Part shown: positions 1 to 12,431 of the stretch, one piece after another
Layout of the letters: each line of letters starts with the position of its first letter
How positions within the stretch are numbered: the stretch's first letter is position 1
From: Coniochaeta sp. PMI_546
Lineage: Eukaryota > Ascomycota > Sordariomycetes > Coniochaetales > Coniochaetaceae
Length of the DNA: 64,000 bases
Direction: 5' to 3'
Assembly: GCA_021432605.1 (NCBI GenBank)
Contig: MU271159.1
Span: 535,489 to 599,488 of the forward strand
Made by a program: the position numbers and the translations under genes
Notes under the pieces: generated by a model
Database searches by the model: none
Told to the model about the DNA's origin: nothing
What the model saw: only the letters and a program-made list of their open reading frames with translations

Positions 1-2215
1 TCGTCGAGTCATCGAGAGCGGGAAACCGAAAGAGACAGAGACAGAGACAGAGACAGGGACAGGGACAGGGAGAGGGAGAGGGAAAGGGAGAGGGAAAGCG
101 GGTTTGCACAGAGTCACGAGCGGCTGCCATATTCTGCGGCAAACTACCCGGACGTTGAGGGCGCTCACAAGCGAAAGCGATCGGACGACGACGAACTCAG
201 GAGGGACCCTCACCCCTCGCCACCGGAGCGCGCTGAGCAACATGCATCTCGCCGCCCTCAATCTGCAGGATCACGTGACCCTTACGGAACGCCGCAAAGG
301 GAGTATCGATCATACGCCGAAGAGAGCCGGGAGCAACACGATGGCTGGTATTCGCGTGGTCGGGAGGAGCATTCATCGTACGACCAACGGCGATCGGCAG
401 GGCCGTCGGGTCAGACCGACGAGCAGATCGGGGAGACTCTTCGCAGGGCGACGGGTCAATTGGAAGGCAGCGATTACGGGACTAGTCCAGATGGCGACGA
501 GCCCTCCATGTCCATCTACTCTGGACAATATACGCCAGAGCAACGACGAGACGGCATCATCCAATCCGACGCCAAAAAGAGGAAGCGAAACTTCAGCAAC
601 CGGACGAAAACGGGTTGCCTCACGTGTCGCAAGAGGAAGAAAAAGTGCGATGAGCAGAAGCCGGAATGTAAGTTGTTTTGCCTATATTTTCTGTCGGTTT
701 TTTTCTTTCTTTTTTTGGTCTTTCCTTTTTGCCCCCCTTCTCTTTCTTCTGTTACTGCGCGCGGGTCGTGATTTTGGCCTTGTTTATTTTTTTCGCCTCC
801 AGAATGTTGACAATCCTTCAGGTAGCAATTGCCTTCGTGGGGGCTTTGTCTGTGCCGGATACCCGCCGCAGCGAGGAACGTGGCCAAAGCCTGAAAACAA
901 ACCTAGCGCAATCCAGATCGAGTCCAAAGATCCCACTTACATCCCTCCTGGTGCTTATGGGATGCCTCAACAATCACAACAACAGCCGCAGCAACAACAG
1001 AGCCCGTATGGAAGCCAAGCCGCGCTCAACCCGCAGCAACAAAAGCGCGAGCCTCTGCCTTCTTATAGAGGTCAACCCCTTCGAATCGACCCTCCTCAAG
1101 GTCGACCTCTCCAAACAGACGACGATCGGCCAACTGCCTCTACTATTCCAAGTGCTTCGGTTCACAGTCCGGACAACAAGCTTTCGGCCCTATCGGCATT
1201 CACCAATCCTGCGAACGTCTTCCCAACACCGCTCAGCGCGGCGCCTTTGAGTGCTTTCACGGACAGGACGTCCATGACAACCCCGATGGACAGAACTCCC
1301 AAGGAATACCAGCGAGTTCCCCCGCTCCACGACCTGAGCCGAACGGATCCTGATGCATCGCAAGGCGAGAGCCTTCCTCGGATTTCGGTTCTAGGAGCCA
1401 CCAGGACAAACAGCCCGTCATCTCAGCCATCACAGAGCCACCAGTCGCAACGGCCGGACTCGGTGCAAGCCACCGCGGCATTGGCACTATCCCACACCCA
1501 GTTCCCGTCGAACAGACCTCGCCGCGAGAAAGAAGAGATGCTCAACGGCCGCGCCTATTATCCCTTCGACAAGGAGCTCGTGCTGGAACGTGAGAGGTGC
1601 AGCGCGGCGTGCTGGAGGTTCAACAACTCCACCAACCCAAACATCGGCGTTTCGCCAGCGGAGCGCGCTAGGCTGTTCCGGGACATCCTTCATCCACCCA
1701 ACGGCATCCAGATCTCACCTACGGTCACGTCGCCAGTAACACACGCCGGACGCGTAGGGGACAATGCTACGGTTGAAGCTCCATTCGTGTGCGATTACGG
1801 ATACAATATCCAGATCGGCGACAACGTGTCAATTGGCCGCAATTGCCTAATCAATGACGTCTGCGACGTCAAGATTGGCAACAATGTCCTCATCAGCCCC
1901 AATGTCAGCATCTACACGGGGACTTGTACTACTAACTACCGTCGTCGGTTCGGAAACCGAGGCACCCAGTATGGGAAGCCGGTCGTCATCGAGGACGATT
2001 GCTGGATCGGTGCCAACGTCGTCATTCTCCCGGGGGTGGTGATCGGGAAGGGCGTTACTGTTGGTGCCGGTTCAGTTGTGACCAAGGTATGTCTCTTAAC
2101 AATCTCATGGAAGTCAGTATGAAGGCGCTAACCTCGCATCTACCAGGACCTGGCCGCCTTCACCATTTGCTGCGGTAGAGCCGAAGCCGTGGTAGTCAGG
2201 GGCATCTCTAGCTGA
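1..2215 (+). CDS. Zn2Cys6 transcription factor fused to a Mac/hexapeptide acetyltransferase-like domain (5' partial)
   Basis: The frame is open from base 1, so the gene starts upstream. I read three exons: 1-667, 822-2086 and 2147-2215 (stop TGA). Exon 1 encodes an Arg/Glu/Asp dipeptide-repeat tract (about 13-102) and the first half of a Zn2Cys6 cluster, CLTCRKRKKKCDEQKPEC; splicing supplies SNCLRGGFVC, completing the six cysteines. A Gln/Pro-rich linker follows (about 970-1500). After it come a maltose-acetyltransferase N-terminal (Mac) helix region (AYYPFDKELVLERER) and a left-handed beta-helix of hexapeptide repeats (PFVCDYGYNIQIGDN onward). The Zn2Cys6 part should bind DNA in the nucleus; the second half resembles NodL/maltose O-acetyltransferases. 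Where those enzymes have the catalytic T-H-P, this protein has T-C-T, and the terminal GNPAK-like loop is changed, so catalysis is doubtful. This domain pairing is known from filamentous ascomycetes. Domain identity is seen; role and targets are not known. Confidence 0.88.
13..102 (+). repeat. Polypurine AGAGAC/AGGGAG microsatellite inside coding sequence
   Basis: A purine-only run of six-base units (AGAGAC, then AGGGAC, then AGGGAG/AGGGAA) lies in the open frame of the regulator above. It encodes alternating Arg-Asp and Arg-Glu. It could expand or contract in frame by six bases and so vary this low-complexity segment. Confidence 0.8.
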
Positions 2216-3188
2216 ATTTCTTTTGTCGGAGACACATCACATCTTTGCAGCGATTAATCCTTTGACACGTCATCGTCTGCGCGCTGTTCCTTATGATACC
2301 CAGTATAATAACAAGTTCTCACTCCTTGCCGTGTAAACGATTGGCCTGCTTTGCAAGCTTACATGTATCCTCGGTCCGGCTACGCCTAGAACATCAGAGG
2401 AGAGCAAGTAGGACTCCGTCGCGCATCTCATATGGACAGGCATTGTCGAGCTTGAAACATGTTAGCTCTGGTAGCTACGACGTGATTAGGCCCGGTCAGA
2501 GGGCTCTATGGGGCCTCGCGACATGGCAAGATCATCCCATCCCATGCTTCTATTTGAGTGAAGAAGGGCTATGGACATGACGACACGATTTTGAATGCAG
2601 CTCGGCATGTGGAATACTCTTTTGCTCTATAAGAAGAAATGTCATGGTGTATATATAGACGACATGTATAAGGAAACGGTTCTCTATATCGACTCTTAAA
2701 CAACCGCATAGAGCTTTCACATGTTACCGCCATCAGGATTTCCACCTAAAAGTTTGTTCCACGCAGAAGTACGCCTGTGGCAGGAATTACATATTTTAAT
2801 GCAGTGACAAGTTCCTACCGAGGGTAGTAGCTGCCCTTCACGATCCGCAGCTACCAAGATTCAGATCCCAGTCGTCGTCTAGTCGTCTGGAACTACGATA
2901 GTAGTTCCATTTGACCTTGGTTTTCATCATGCCAGAAGAGGAAGGGGTGGCTATTGTGAATATTGCCCTGCTGATATCCATAGCTCTCTTTGGAGCTCTA
3001 GCTAAGCGTGTGGACGGCGGTTGCAGCAATTTATTCCCTGACTCCGGCACGTGCAAATAATCATGATAGGTGGCCTCCCAGGGCACAGCGAGATCTCCGA
3101 TGGTAGGCTCCTTCAGATATTTTTTTGGCCCGCCGAATTCGGACATGTTTCCGCCTGTCACAATATGCAGTAATGGTCTCAGAGAGGT
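2216..3188. other. Intergenic, convergent gene ends
   Basis: This is the 973 bp between two convergent 3' ends. A 107-residue open frame on the minus strand (2838-3161) has no recognisable motif and lies just past the stop of the next gene, so I do not call it. The stretch around 2580-2760 is AT-richer and probably holds 3' UTR and polyadenylation signals. Confidence 0.5.
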
Positions 3189-5866
3189 TCAACGCTGACG
3201 GGACATATACAGTGCGCTCCCCCGCAGGGTCGGGCCAGGCAGAGTGTCTAGCGGGATCTCGGCGACAGGATCTTCTGTGATAATCTCCGTGCCTCTGTCA
3301 CGGTCCAGCAGATAGGAATCGACCATGTTCTGGTGTTGCGTACATGAGATTAGCACAAGTAAGTGCACGGCGAGACTCGAATCTCGTTCGAGCTCAACCT
3401 GATGACGGTAGGTACTCACCCAGTCAATCTCGTTGGTACTATCGATTAGACTCCCTAGATCATCCTGACCATTGAAATCGGGCGCCTCGGGTGCTACATC
3501 TGAGAAATCAAGATATCTCATGGTAGATAACAGCCCCTGGTTCTTGAAACCCAGCGTTTCGCTCTCCTGACGTACAAATTCGGGTAGCACGGCAGGAACT
3601 CTTGGTGCAAAAGCGGCAGCGGGAGCGGACACGTAGTCGTGCCTTATCCATGGCATCTCGTGATTCGGCCGGTGCCGTGGTGGGCGAGTAAAGCTTTGCC
3701 CTGCCAGTATCGGTGAAAGGGGCGGCGCATTTCGCTGCAACGCAGGAAGAGCAACCTTCGACACCTTCCTGAGCATGGCTCCAAGGACCTTCTTGGCGTG
3801 TGTGGCGTCCTTTGATGTGGAAGCTCGGCTCGACCAGTTACCATATGCCACACGGAGTGCCAGAAGCTCGGCATCTCTATCTTTTGGTCTGAAATTGTGC
3901 AGTCTATGTTAGCCTAGGTGCGGTGAGTTTTTTCACGATTGTCGGGTTGGTGAGAGTCTCTCAGCTATGTAGGACTTGACTGGATGGGGGCTCTCGCTTC
4001 GAGATCAAATAAGGTAGGAAGGACTTACGACAACCCGACCGTTTCATTCAAATCAAGGCACAGCACCATGGCAGCAACCAGGAAGTCGTGCAAGGTCAGT
4101 GTGCCAAGCAGATATCCCTGCTCGATTAACTTCCCGTTGGACCTTAGTTCTACCTCCATGTCGGAGTGTAGGTCAAGGATCTTCAAGGCCGCCTGCCGGC
4201 ATGACTGTCTTGAGAGTTCGCATGTCGGATCGCTTTTTTGCCGTGCTAGGTAGGGCCGGTGGAGGATACAAAGAGCCTTGAGGTACATAAGCTCCAGCGC
4301 GATACGATGAAGGATCATTTTCGTATCTGTACCGACTATGGCTGCAATGCGACGGACATCGGGAACCCGCAGTGGCGAAGGGATGTTGTTATGGATAGTT
4401 TCGAGGTCGGCGTGAAGCGTCAGTGTCTCTTCATAGTCACGAGTGCGCACACTCAGGGCGTGGAGAACGATGTGGCGCATCTGCCGAACCAGCTTGGACT
4501 TGTAGGTGAGATAGAGAGCCTTGGTAGGTTCTGTATCTGGCCTTGCAGGGGGCAGGGCAATGGAGTCCTCGTCGAAGTCCTCGTCGTGGAGGTTGGTCGG
4601 GCTCCCAACATCGCACTGATCATCCTGGATGACTGTCGGCATCCCAAGCTGCATGGAGTACATCAGGTCGAAAGCCTCGAGCAGAAACCAAGTCCGTCGC
4701 CTCATCTCTGCCTGGAACGGAGTGATGCGTGTTGAGTTGATTTGAGAAGGGTCGCGATGGTAGCCCATGCGTTGGGCGAGCCGGACGGCAACGCTGAAAA
4801 AAGACCAGAGATACGGATCTGAGTCTTTTCTTTCCGACACACGGATTAGAGTGTACATAACCAGTGCCTCGACAGCCCATGGCTTTGCTTTGAGATACTC
4901 TCCCGCTACCAAACACTGCATAGCTTTGGTAGTGTAGAAGCGCTGCTGCGCAAGCGCTGCTTCCTCTCCTACATGCGTAATGTCGTCCAAAATGGCCATG
5001 GCTAGCGTTGAGAAGAGAATACTAATCCACAGAAAGCTTGTAGAGGCGGGAGCCAGCCAAAAGGACTCATACTGGCGCCGAAACTGCTGGGCGTGAAGCA
5101 CCGGAACCGAGGTGAACTGCGATTTATCGTACACACCAAGCAGCTTATCGGTCCTCAGACGGGATGGCAAAGCAGACATGACGGCTCTAATCGTGATGAA
5201 CTCGGTGATGCCAAATAGAGGGTCAAGTTTGTCGGCTGTACGTGGTTCTAACGGACGCGCGACGTTGTCAGGCTCGCCCTCCGCCTCCTCAAGACAGTCG
5301 CGGATGTCGTGAATGCTTTCGAGTATTGCAGCCCAATGGGTGGCACCGACGAACGACATCTCGGTCCCATTTTTGCTGATATGACCTCCCGTTGCGGCCG
5401 AAGGCGCATCTGGCCTATGATGATGGCTGGTTTCAGGACTAGCCGTCGCTCCTGCATTGTCCGTGGACAATAAGCTCTCGGGCGGAGAGGCTACCACATG
5501 ATCACCTGGGACCGACCCTTGTGAAAGCAGTTCGTTCACAAGCTGCTCTAGCTGTTGCAGTCGAGTTTGCACTTCCTTGCGAGGACGAGATGCGCGCCTG
5601 GATCTGGTCAACGGTCCGTTTCCCGCTGAGTCAAGACGATTAACGTCGCCTCTTGCTGAGACTGATGAGTAACTGCACGAGTCTTTGTCGCCGCGCTTGG
5701 AACAGCTGCCGCATACAGGCTGCTGGCGGTCACATTTCAGCTTGCGGGTCCGGCATAACTGGCAGGACACTGGTAGGCGAGCCCGTTTGGTCACCCGTGG
5801 CGGTCTGTTGACGGCTATGTCGGCTCTGAAGACATGGGTGAATGCTGCGAGGTTTGCAGCAGGCAT
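3189..5866 (-). CDS. Zn2Cys6 fungal transcription factor with fungal_trans middle domain
   Basis: I read three exons on the minus strand: 5866-4029, 3888-3420 and 3329-3189 (stop TGA). The introns have GTAAGT and GTGAGT donors with TTTCAG and ACCAG acceptors. Near the N terminus is a complete Zn2Cys6 cluster: CQLCRTRKLKCDRQQPVC then CGSC and a final Cys after eight residues. A coiled-coil-like stretch (QTRLQQLEQLVNELL) follows, then a long helical region typical of the fungal_trans regulatory domain, with signatures such as RLAQRMGYHRDPSQ and EMRRRTWFLLEAFD. The frame is open further upstream to 6028, but the first ATG well placed before the Zn cluster is at 5866, so I chose it. The exon joined at 3888 continues the protein as PKDRDAELLALRVAYGNW. 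It is probably a nuclear DNA-binding regulator; the target pathway cannot be read from the sequence. Confidence 0.87.
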
Positions 5867-6028
5867 CTCAAGTCTCTTGTACTGATAGGTAATTACACCG
5901 CGTACTGTCATACAAGTCGTTAGCAAGTTGCCAAGGGGCCCGGAGGAAATCACATCGACAAAGTCTCGTTGGAGGAGGTTAGAAGTTACCACGAAGGGGC
6001 TTGTGTTCAATAGCTTTCCGCTACCCAA

Positions 6029-6735
6029 CCTTAAAGACGAATACAGGACGGCGATGATGTTATAATTTGGAGAAATATCTGCCTGCTATCCCGTCCATGA
6101 GCACTACCTTCCAGATGAGGGCATAGAACGTTTCACCTTGGTCAGTTAACCTGCGAATACGGTTGAATAAGTTTGGGCAGAAGCATCGATGTCTGAACTC
6201 TGAAGATGTAAAGACATGGGACTGCTGGGAGAGGTGACATTTCGAAATACGTTCGGGTCTTCGAATCGACGGAGCAGACGTGATTGAAGAGGAGGATGAA
6301 TGTGAAGGCTCGCCCGGATGAACCGACTAAGAATGGAAATCCGGAGTTAATGTGTACAAGTCCCAGTCCATTTACTGTACAGGCGCTAGAGTCTAGACGG
6401 AGACGGCCTGTTTAAGGGCTCAGCTGCCACATAAAATCCAGGGCTAAGAGTAGCCACGTCCCGAATAGGAAATAAAATAACTCCGCAATCTCCATTGGGT
6501 AGTCTTGAGTCTAGGTACGTCCGTAGACCTACCACACAGATCGAAGCTATCCTCATCACTCAGTCCTCATCGGCCGTCAACCGCTCTTAACCTGAGCTAA
6601 AATCTCTTGGCAAACAATGAGACCCCAATTTCGAGGTACTGATTTATCATACTGCGCCTGTTTGATATCCATCAGGGCCACGGTCCGTTATAACTTAGAC
6701 ATGCTTAAACCAGCTCCTCTCATTGACGCAACAGC
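6029..6735. other. Intergenic: upstream region of the Zn2Cys6 gene, 3' side of apm3
   Basis: No gene is supported. The segment just upstream of the Zn2Cys6 start should hold its promoter and 5' UTR. A plus-strand open frame at 6617-7018 overlaps apm3 antisense and shows no motif. Confidence 0.45.
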
Positions 6736-8481
6736 TCAGCACCGTATTTCAACCCCCCCGTTGCTAATGGTCAGGTACTTCACACCCTTGTACGGCTTGA
6801 CTGACTCTCCAAGACCCCGGCTCCTGCGCGGGTCGATAACGATACTATCGACCTTGATTCCGCTCGGCAGCCATCCTTTGACCGAGAAGCTGACAGAAGC
6901 CGAGCTGGGCATCAGAATCTTGTTCTGCGCCGCTTTCCTTCCATCCTTCTCCTCATCCGGGGTCGTGCTCGGCTTCTCCTCCTTGTCACCCCGAGAGCCT
7001 TGGTACGGCTCATCGTAAGAATAGTCGGCCCCGGCCCCATTGAAGCCGACACTGGACTCTTCGTCGTCGGTTACTTGTCCTACTACCGTGCATCTGAGGC
7101 CAAAGTAGGAGCTTCCAGCCGCAAGATCCTTGGTCGGTATGTGCCATTCTAGGGATCTGTCCCCTGGGCTGTAACTCGCGTCACCTTTGCTCGGTCGTAT
7201 CTCGGATAGATTCCTCACGTCCGCCGGTAGAGGCACTGTCACTTTGAGGTCGTCGAGCGACGGTGACGACAGTGTCCCTGGATGTGATGCACCGAATCCA
7301 CGCCCTGCACCAGAGCCCCCTCGCCCATACTGCGTCATGGAACTGCCCGCTGCACCAAGAACCTTATTCACGTGGAGGCGTACTTCAAAGTCTGAACCTA
7401 GCGAGCCGAGGCCCGTTTTGACCTCCAGATCAACGGGTAGCTTCAGGCTGTTCGATCCGATGCCGCCGCTCGTCGAGGGTAACAAGTCCACTTCGTAGCC
7501 GGCTAGGATGAATCGCCCATCCGGGGGGATGAAACTCAGCTCCCCGGGCCTCTCTTTCCATCTCGCTAGCCGCACACAGGGGTGGAACACGGGCAGGTCT
7601 ATTATACTGCCGAGGTTGTGTTTCCCGGACGGTCCGGTGAGGGTCAGGAGAATGTCTGGTACCCCGGACACTTTACACGTGAATGCTATCGTACCGTTTG
7701 CAAAGGCAGCGAGCGGTCGTCCCGAGGGTGCAAGAGTGACGGCAAGAGTCTCGACAACGTCGGCGTACATTTCGTTCGAGGTATGCCGAACATTTGCTCG
7801 TCGCCATGGCAATGCCGGCGCGTTCGAGGCTATGAGCGAGGGTGTACTTGAGCTGACAAAATTTGGGTTGAATCCTGATTTGCTACAGGTGGTGTCCGGC
7901 GGCATTAGTCTCAGCAGAGCCTGGTGAGAGGATGCGGATGGACAATGTCAAAAACGTACCCGGGCAGACTAAGGTTTCCAAGCAACTTTCCCATGAAACC
8001 CTCCACCTCGACCAAGTCTCTCAGGGCATTGAATTCGGTTGTGCCAATCGTGCCGGCGTCACACATTTCCGTGAGAAGCTGTGCGACGACATCGTAACTG
8101 TTTTCTATCTTGCTGGCCAGTAGCGGGGCGCCGAGGAAGTCCTCGAGTACATCTACTATGCGGTGTAGGAACTCGAGAGCGAGTAGCGGCTCGAGCTCAG
8201 AGGAGGAGGTCAACAGGAAGAGGAGATTGGCATGGGTGAGGCTGAAGACGAGAGTCTGCGGATTCGTGTTGGGAAGGTAGATGAGGCTCGGACGCGGGAC
8301 GGGATGGTCGAGATAGAGGGGCAGGAGGTGTGTCGCCGATAGAGGCCGGCCGGTATACGTGTGCGAGAGGATGGGACTGCTTCGGCGATGGTTAGCTTGA
8401 CAATTGATGTATTATCCTATTTTACCCACGTACTCACTTGCGCTCGTCGTAGACGTGGATGGCCTCGATGACGCCGCTCAT
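6736..8481 (-). CDS. APM3: AP-3 adaptor complex subunit mu (Apm3)
   Basis: Three minus-strand exons: 8481-8438, 8376-7960 and 7909-6736. Splicing gives MSGVIEAIHVYDERNP at the start, followed by a longin-like N-terminal domain (LLALEFLHRIVDVLEDFLG, SYDVVAQLLTEMCDAG). A mu-homology domain follows, containing PWRRANVRHTSNEMYADVVE and a C-terminal beta-rich cargo-binding part ending VKYLTISNGGVEIRC. Mu subunits recognise tyrosine-based sorting signals; AP-3 carries cargo from the Golgi or endosome directly to the vacuole. The acceptor of the second intron (CTGAG before 7909) is pyrimidine-poor, but the nearer CAG would create a stop, so the chosen junction is the only one that keeps the domain intact. 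Length (about 540 residues) suits ascomycete Apm3 proteins, which carry a low-complexity insert in the C-terminal domain; here it is the Glu/Lys-rich stretch around 6920-7000. Confidence 0.88.
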
Positions 8482-8908
8482 GGTCACTGATTTTGCACTT
8501 CAAGGAGGCACCTTACCACAGTACCTTGACTGCAGCCTTGTCTTATCTGCCGTCGGTTGACCCTGGTCAGAACTCCCGCTGCGGTCCAGTTCTGCTTGGC
8601 GCTGACGCAATGAGCCTTAGGCGGTGGAATGTGGCACAGATTTAGCGCACACAACTTGCTCCCTTAGTTAAGGTACCTTAGTTCTCATGGCGCTACGAAT
8701 GTGGTTTCTAATGTTGCCTTCCGATACGAGGAACTGAAGTCTGTCTGCGGAAGCAACATTGATGCTACGTAACTCAGTATCCTTGACATGCCCGTCGTCG
8801 GACTCCTTTTGTCTTCGACCTTCCAGCCCCAGTGCCCAACCTAGGATGCCCGTTACGGAGTGCCTAGCCATTCAGAGAACCCTTGTACATAACATTACTT
8901 CTATGAGA
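8482..8908. other. Intergenic with an AAGGTACCTTAG palindrome
   Basis: This is the apm3 upstream region (minus strand) meeting the 3' end of the sterol acyltransferase gene. An AAGGTACCTTAG element lies at 8670-8681; similar sequences recur across the window (see findings). No coding potential is recognised. Confidence 0.5.
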
Positions 8909-11015
8909 CTACAGGATCAAGTACAGACTGCAGAGCACGCTCGGTCCCGTGAATATACCCAGCCAAAAAATCATATTTCCCAACGTGGCTCTGTTACGAA
9001 GCCACTTTGTCCTACTCAACCTCACCAGCTGTGGAAACCCAGTGTTAGCACCGTCTGACGACAACGTTGGATGCGTAAGTGGAGGCCCAAACTCACCGGA
9101 AGCTGAAACATCTGCAGGAAGAGGAGATATCCCCTCAGCTTCTTGAAAATGCACCACATGACCAGTTCATGGACGCATGCTGACAGGAAAAACGTGATGA
9201 GCGTCGCCGTGTGCTTGTTCACCTTCAACGCCGAAATCGAACTGTGGTATACATGACGAAGGAGAAAGTTATGCACCGGCCTGTTCCAGTCTCGCGCAAA
9301 CTGGTCCCAGGACACGCTGTTCCACCACGCGTCGTAAAACGTCCGGTCGGCGAAGTACGTCACCTCGGCCAGGAAGTTGAGTATCGTCTCCCAGATCAAA
9401 TACCAAGCCAGGATGTATTCCAGCATGAATGGGAACAAGAGATCGCTTAGCATCCACGGGAAGCCCCTGAATCGCTCCGCGAGCGTCATGCCCGCCTCCT
9501 TCATCCGCACCGTCTCCATCACCACCGGATAGATGAAGGCTTGCGAGATCATGATCATGACGAAAATAATACCGAAACAGGCCGCCATCTTCTCTGCCGC
9601 GTAGTACCAGTTGATCGAGTCGGACCGCGGATATTCGAGCTCGTACACCACCGTCGGGAGCACTATATACTCGTAGTGATTCTGCCATGTCAGATTGTTC
9701 GGATAGACGTGGTCCGACCTCGTAGCTTTGCCCTTCAACTCGTCCGTGAGTGCATCGATTTCCCATTTGATCAGGCGCTCGAAAATGTGGACTTGTTCAT
9801 GGTCCAACGGGCTGCTCGACTCAATCGCCGCTGCAATGCTATCCATATCTTCGGTGCTCTTCTCAAGATCTGCGACTGAGAGCCGCCTTTCTTTGATCCC
9901 AAGAGCCGATGGGACCTTTGATAGATGCGTTGTGGAGAGGGCGGATGGGGGAGGCTCCGTTTGTGAAGGCGACTGTACCGGTGAGATATGGTCTAGCTGG
10001 TGTAGTTGTTCGAGCAAATGAAGGCGTCTCTTGTAAGCGGTTGATAAATGTCCATTGTAGAAGGAATATGAGTGCTGCTTCATCAGCATGACCATGCCGT
10101 GCAGGACGAAAAAGACTGTGTGAGTCCATGGCCAATCCCTTAGGAGAGGGAGACCGATGACACCACCAATGAACATGGTTTGCCACATCTACAAGCGCGG
10201 TTTCAAGTCAACGCGGTGGTCCTAGGCATGACGAATAACAGAAGCGGGAGACGGAGGCTCACATTCTGCAAGATAAAACCAGACTTGTCCCAGTCGACGT
10301 AGCCGGCGTAGACGAGCCGCTGCAAGAGCCAGCTGACGCCGGTCAACCCACACATGACGCCGTCAGCCAGGAGAAGGACGACAAGGTCTCTCCGGATCAT
10401 GCCTTGGATGATCTCGTTGGTCCCGAGGGGGTTGCCCCATTTCCGCCAGTTCTCGGCCCCTATCTTGATCATGAACAGAAACATGGCCATCCAGAACAGG
10501 GTGAAGAAGCCATGAAAGGGGCTATTCGCAGCGTCCTCGTTTTGGCGGTCAAACGCTGAAAACTTCCTTGTAAACACAAGGTCGCTGAACTTCGCCCGTC
10601 CTCTAGACTTCCCTGATGGGTCCTTGGCTCGCTGAAGGCCGCGTCGTAGCACTTCGCGGATCTCGTCATCGTCGGCCCTGACGACAAAAGCCTTGACATC
10701 CTGTTCGGTCTGCACAGGAGGCAGGACGGAGTATCTAGGAGTTCCGGATCTTCCTTGACCTAGACTCGTTCTCTCGGTTTTTGGGGGGGCAGGAGAACTA
10801 GCCTTGCCTGGTCTGCGCCTCACGGCAACAGATGTCTCTTGGCGCGTTATGTCATCGTAATCCTCTACACTTGACAGGCTCTCCGGGGTCGAGGCGGTCA
10901 TCGGTTCCGGGGGGGAACCTGGGGGCGTCATAACGGAAGAGTCACCGCGGCCATTTACAAAAGACACGGCCACTCGGTCTTGTGGAGTAGTGCTATCTTG
11001 AAAGTGGCTCATCAT
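8909..11015 (-). CDS. ARE2: Sterol O-acyltransferase (ACAT/ARE family, MBOAT)
   Basis: Three minus-strand exons: 11015-10263, 10188-9097 and 9028-8909. The protein has a long disordered, Ser/Pro-rich N terminus and then a multi-spanning membrane domain in the endoplasmic reticulum. Family signatures are visible: FYDAWWNSVSWDQFARDWN, corresponding to the FYxDWWN motif; HNFLLRHVYHSS; and SACVHELVMW, which carries the MBOAT catalytic histidine. Splicing joins QMFQLP to LVRLSRTKWLRNRATLGN and the usual C terminus ending SLYLIL. The enzyme uses acyl-CoA to esterify ergosterol and its precursors for storage in lipid droplets. The first ATG of a tandem ATG-ATG is taken as the start. The Asp of FYxDWWN is Ala here, which I recall as common in filamentous-ascomycete members. 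ARE1 and ARE2 cannot be told apart from sequence alone. Confidence 0.9.
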
Positions 11016-12431
11016 TTTGTTAAACTCGGAAAAACTGTGTGAGCAGACACGGAATCGGTGCCTGTCAAAGAGGCTGTCGCCCTTATATGGTAGGCGACCT
11101 CGGCATGCAGTGGGATGGACGGAAAGGCCGGGAAACCAGTCATGACTGTCATACGCCAAAAATGTATGCCATTCCGGACAGGTGCCGGAAAGCCTGGATC
11201 GGGGCCGGCGGACAAAGTCTCGCGTCAGAAGGAGGAATCCGTGTAAGCCGGACAAGAGGGATTGCCTTGCTAAGTCTCTTTTGCCCAACGAATCTGAGCC
11301 GATCATGGGAGCACAAGAGAGAAAGCTGCTTGCAAAAGCACCCACTGTTCACCACAAGCGAAAAATAAGCGGAATTGTTGGAGTTAGCAGGCGCGTTGAG
11401 GTAGATCCTCGCTACTTAGGGACTCGAAAGCACCGCTGGCGCCACTGGCACCACATATCACTTTGAGTCGAAACACCTGGACACGCAACTTAAGCTCTCG
11501 CACTCGTACACTGGCGGCGGGATTTCGTATTGTTAGCGTGGTACCTGGATCACTATTACAAGTATTACACGATCTTGTCGCGGCATACTGAAGGTTTTCA
11601 CGAGGCGAAAATGGAAAATCAACGATGAGAAGATTAGAAGAGTTGGCGAAGAGTTGACAAGACGATGAGACGATAGAAACGTCTGTAGCAGTAACGAGAT
11701 GCGAGTCTAGACAGAAGATCTGAAGTGCCCAGAAGCTCGCTGACGCCGTGGTGTAGAACTTTACCACTGTACTAACATTCCTGATATCGCCGCACATGTG
11801 CTTGCATCCGAACCCGAGACCAGGTGGCGTGGAACCTCGCCAATTCGCTATCCCCCCCAGCGGCGTCCTGTCGCTCCGACCTCCGTGGGTTATACACGGT
11901 AAGGTACAGTACTATCTTGGGGAAACTACTGTCCCGTAGACGTGTGCTGTGATACCTGGGCAGAAACTGTGGACTTGAAATCGCACCACTGTCAATGAGT
12001 GGTACGATCACGAGAATTGAAAGAACATTCCAGCTTCAAGTCAATCAGCCAAAACAAAGAGGCCATGACCAGATGCCCAATGCCGCTGAGGTTGGATGCC
12101 CCTCATTAAGCTGGAGAGCTCGCCAGGGCCCAGGGCAGCTCTTCAGCCTGGCCCCACCATAACTAACCTAGAACCTTCTACGTGCCTGACGACAAGGACA
12201 ACCGGTGCAGACTCAGTAGCTCAAGGTAGAAAGAAGCCATAAGGCAGCGGCATCTACCTTGCATTATGCAATTTGACAGCTTTCTTTCCCCCAATTGACT
12301 TCGAGATTCCCTTGTGTTTTTGGTAATTCATTGAACTTGCACTGCCAAATTGTCACTACTTCTCCCAGGGTACCTGAGCTTCTGCCGAGCTTCCCGGACC
12401 AGACAGAGCAACAAAACCCACAAAGACGACG
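11016..12431. other. Divergent intergenic region between sterol acyltransferase and cyclophilin-40
   Basis: About 1.4 kb with no recognised gene. Both flanking genes are transcribed away from it, so it should hold both promoters and 5' UTRs. Minus-strand open frames at 11384-11797 and 11772-12011 have no motif and look like chance frames. Confidence 0.5.

Noticed and set aside
2838-3161. Minus-strand frame of 107 residues after the Zn2Cys6 gene
   Set aside because: No motif, no clear splicing into the upstream gene, which already has a good stop at 3189.
6617-7927. Plus-strand frames antisense to apm3
   Set aside because: Antisense to a strong family match; composition is a shadow of its codons.
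11384-12011. Two minus-strand frames in the intergenic region before cyclophilin-40
   Set aside because: No domain, low complexity absent, and the region is expected to be promoter.
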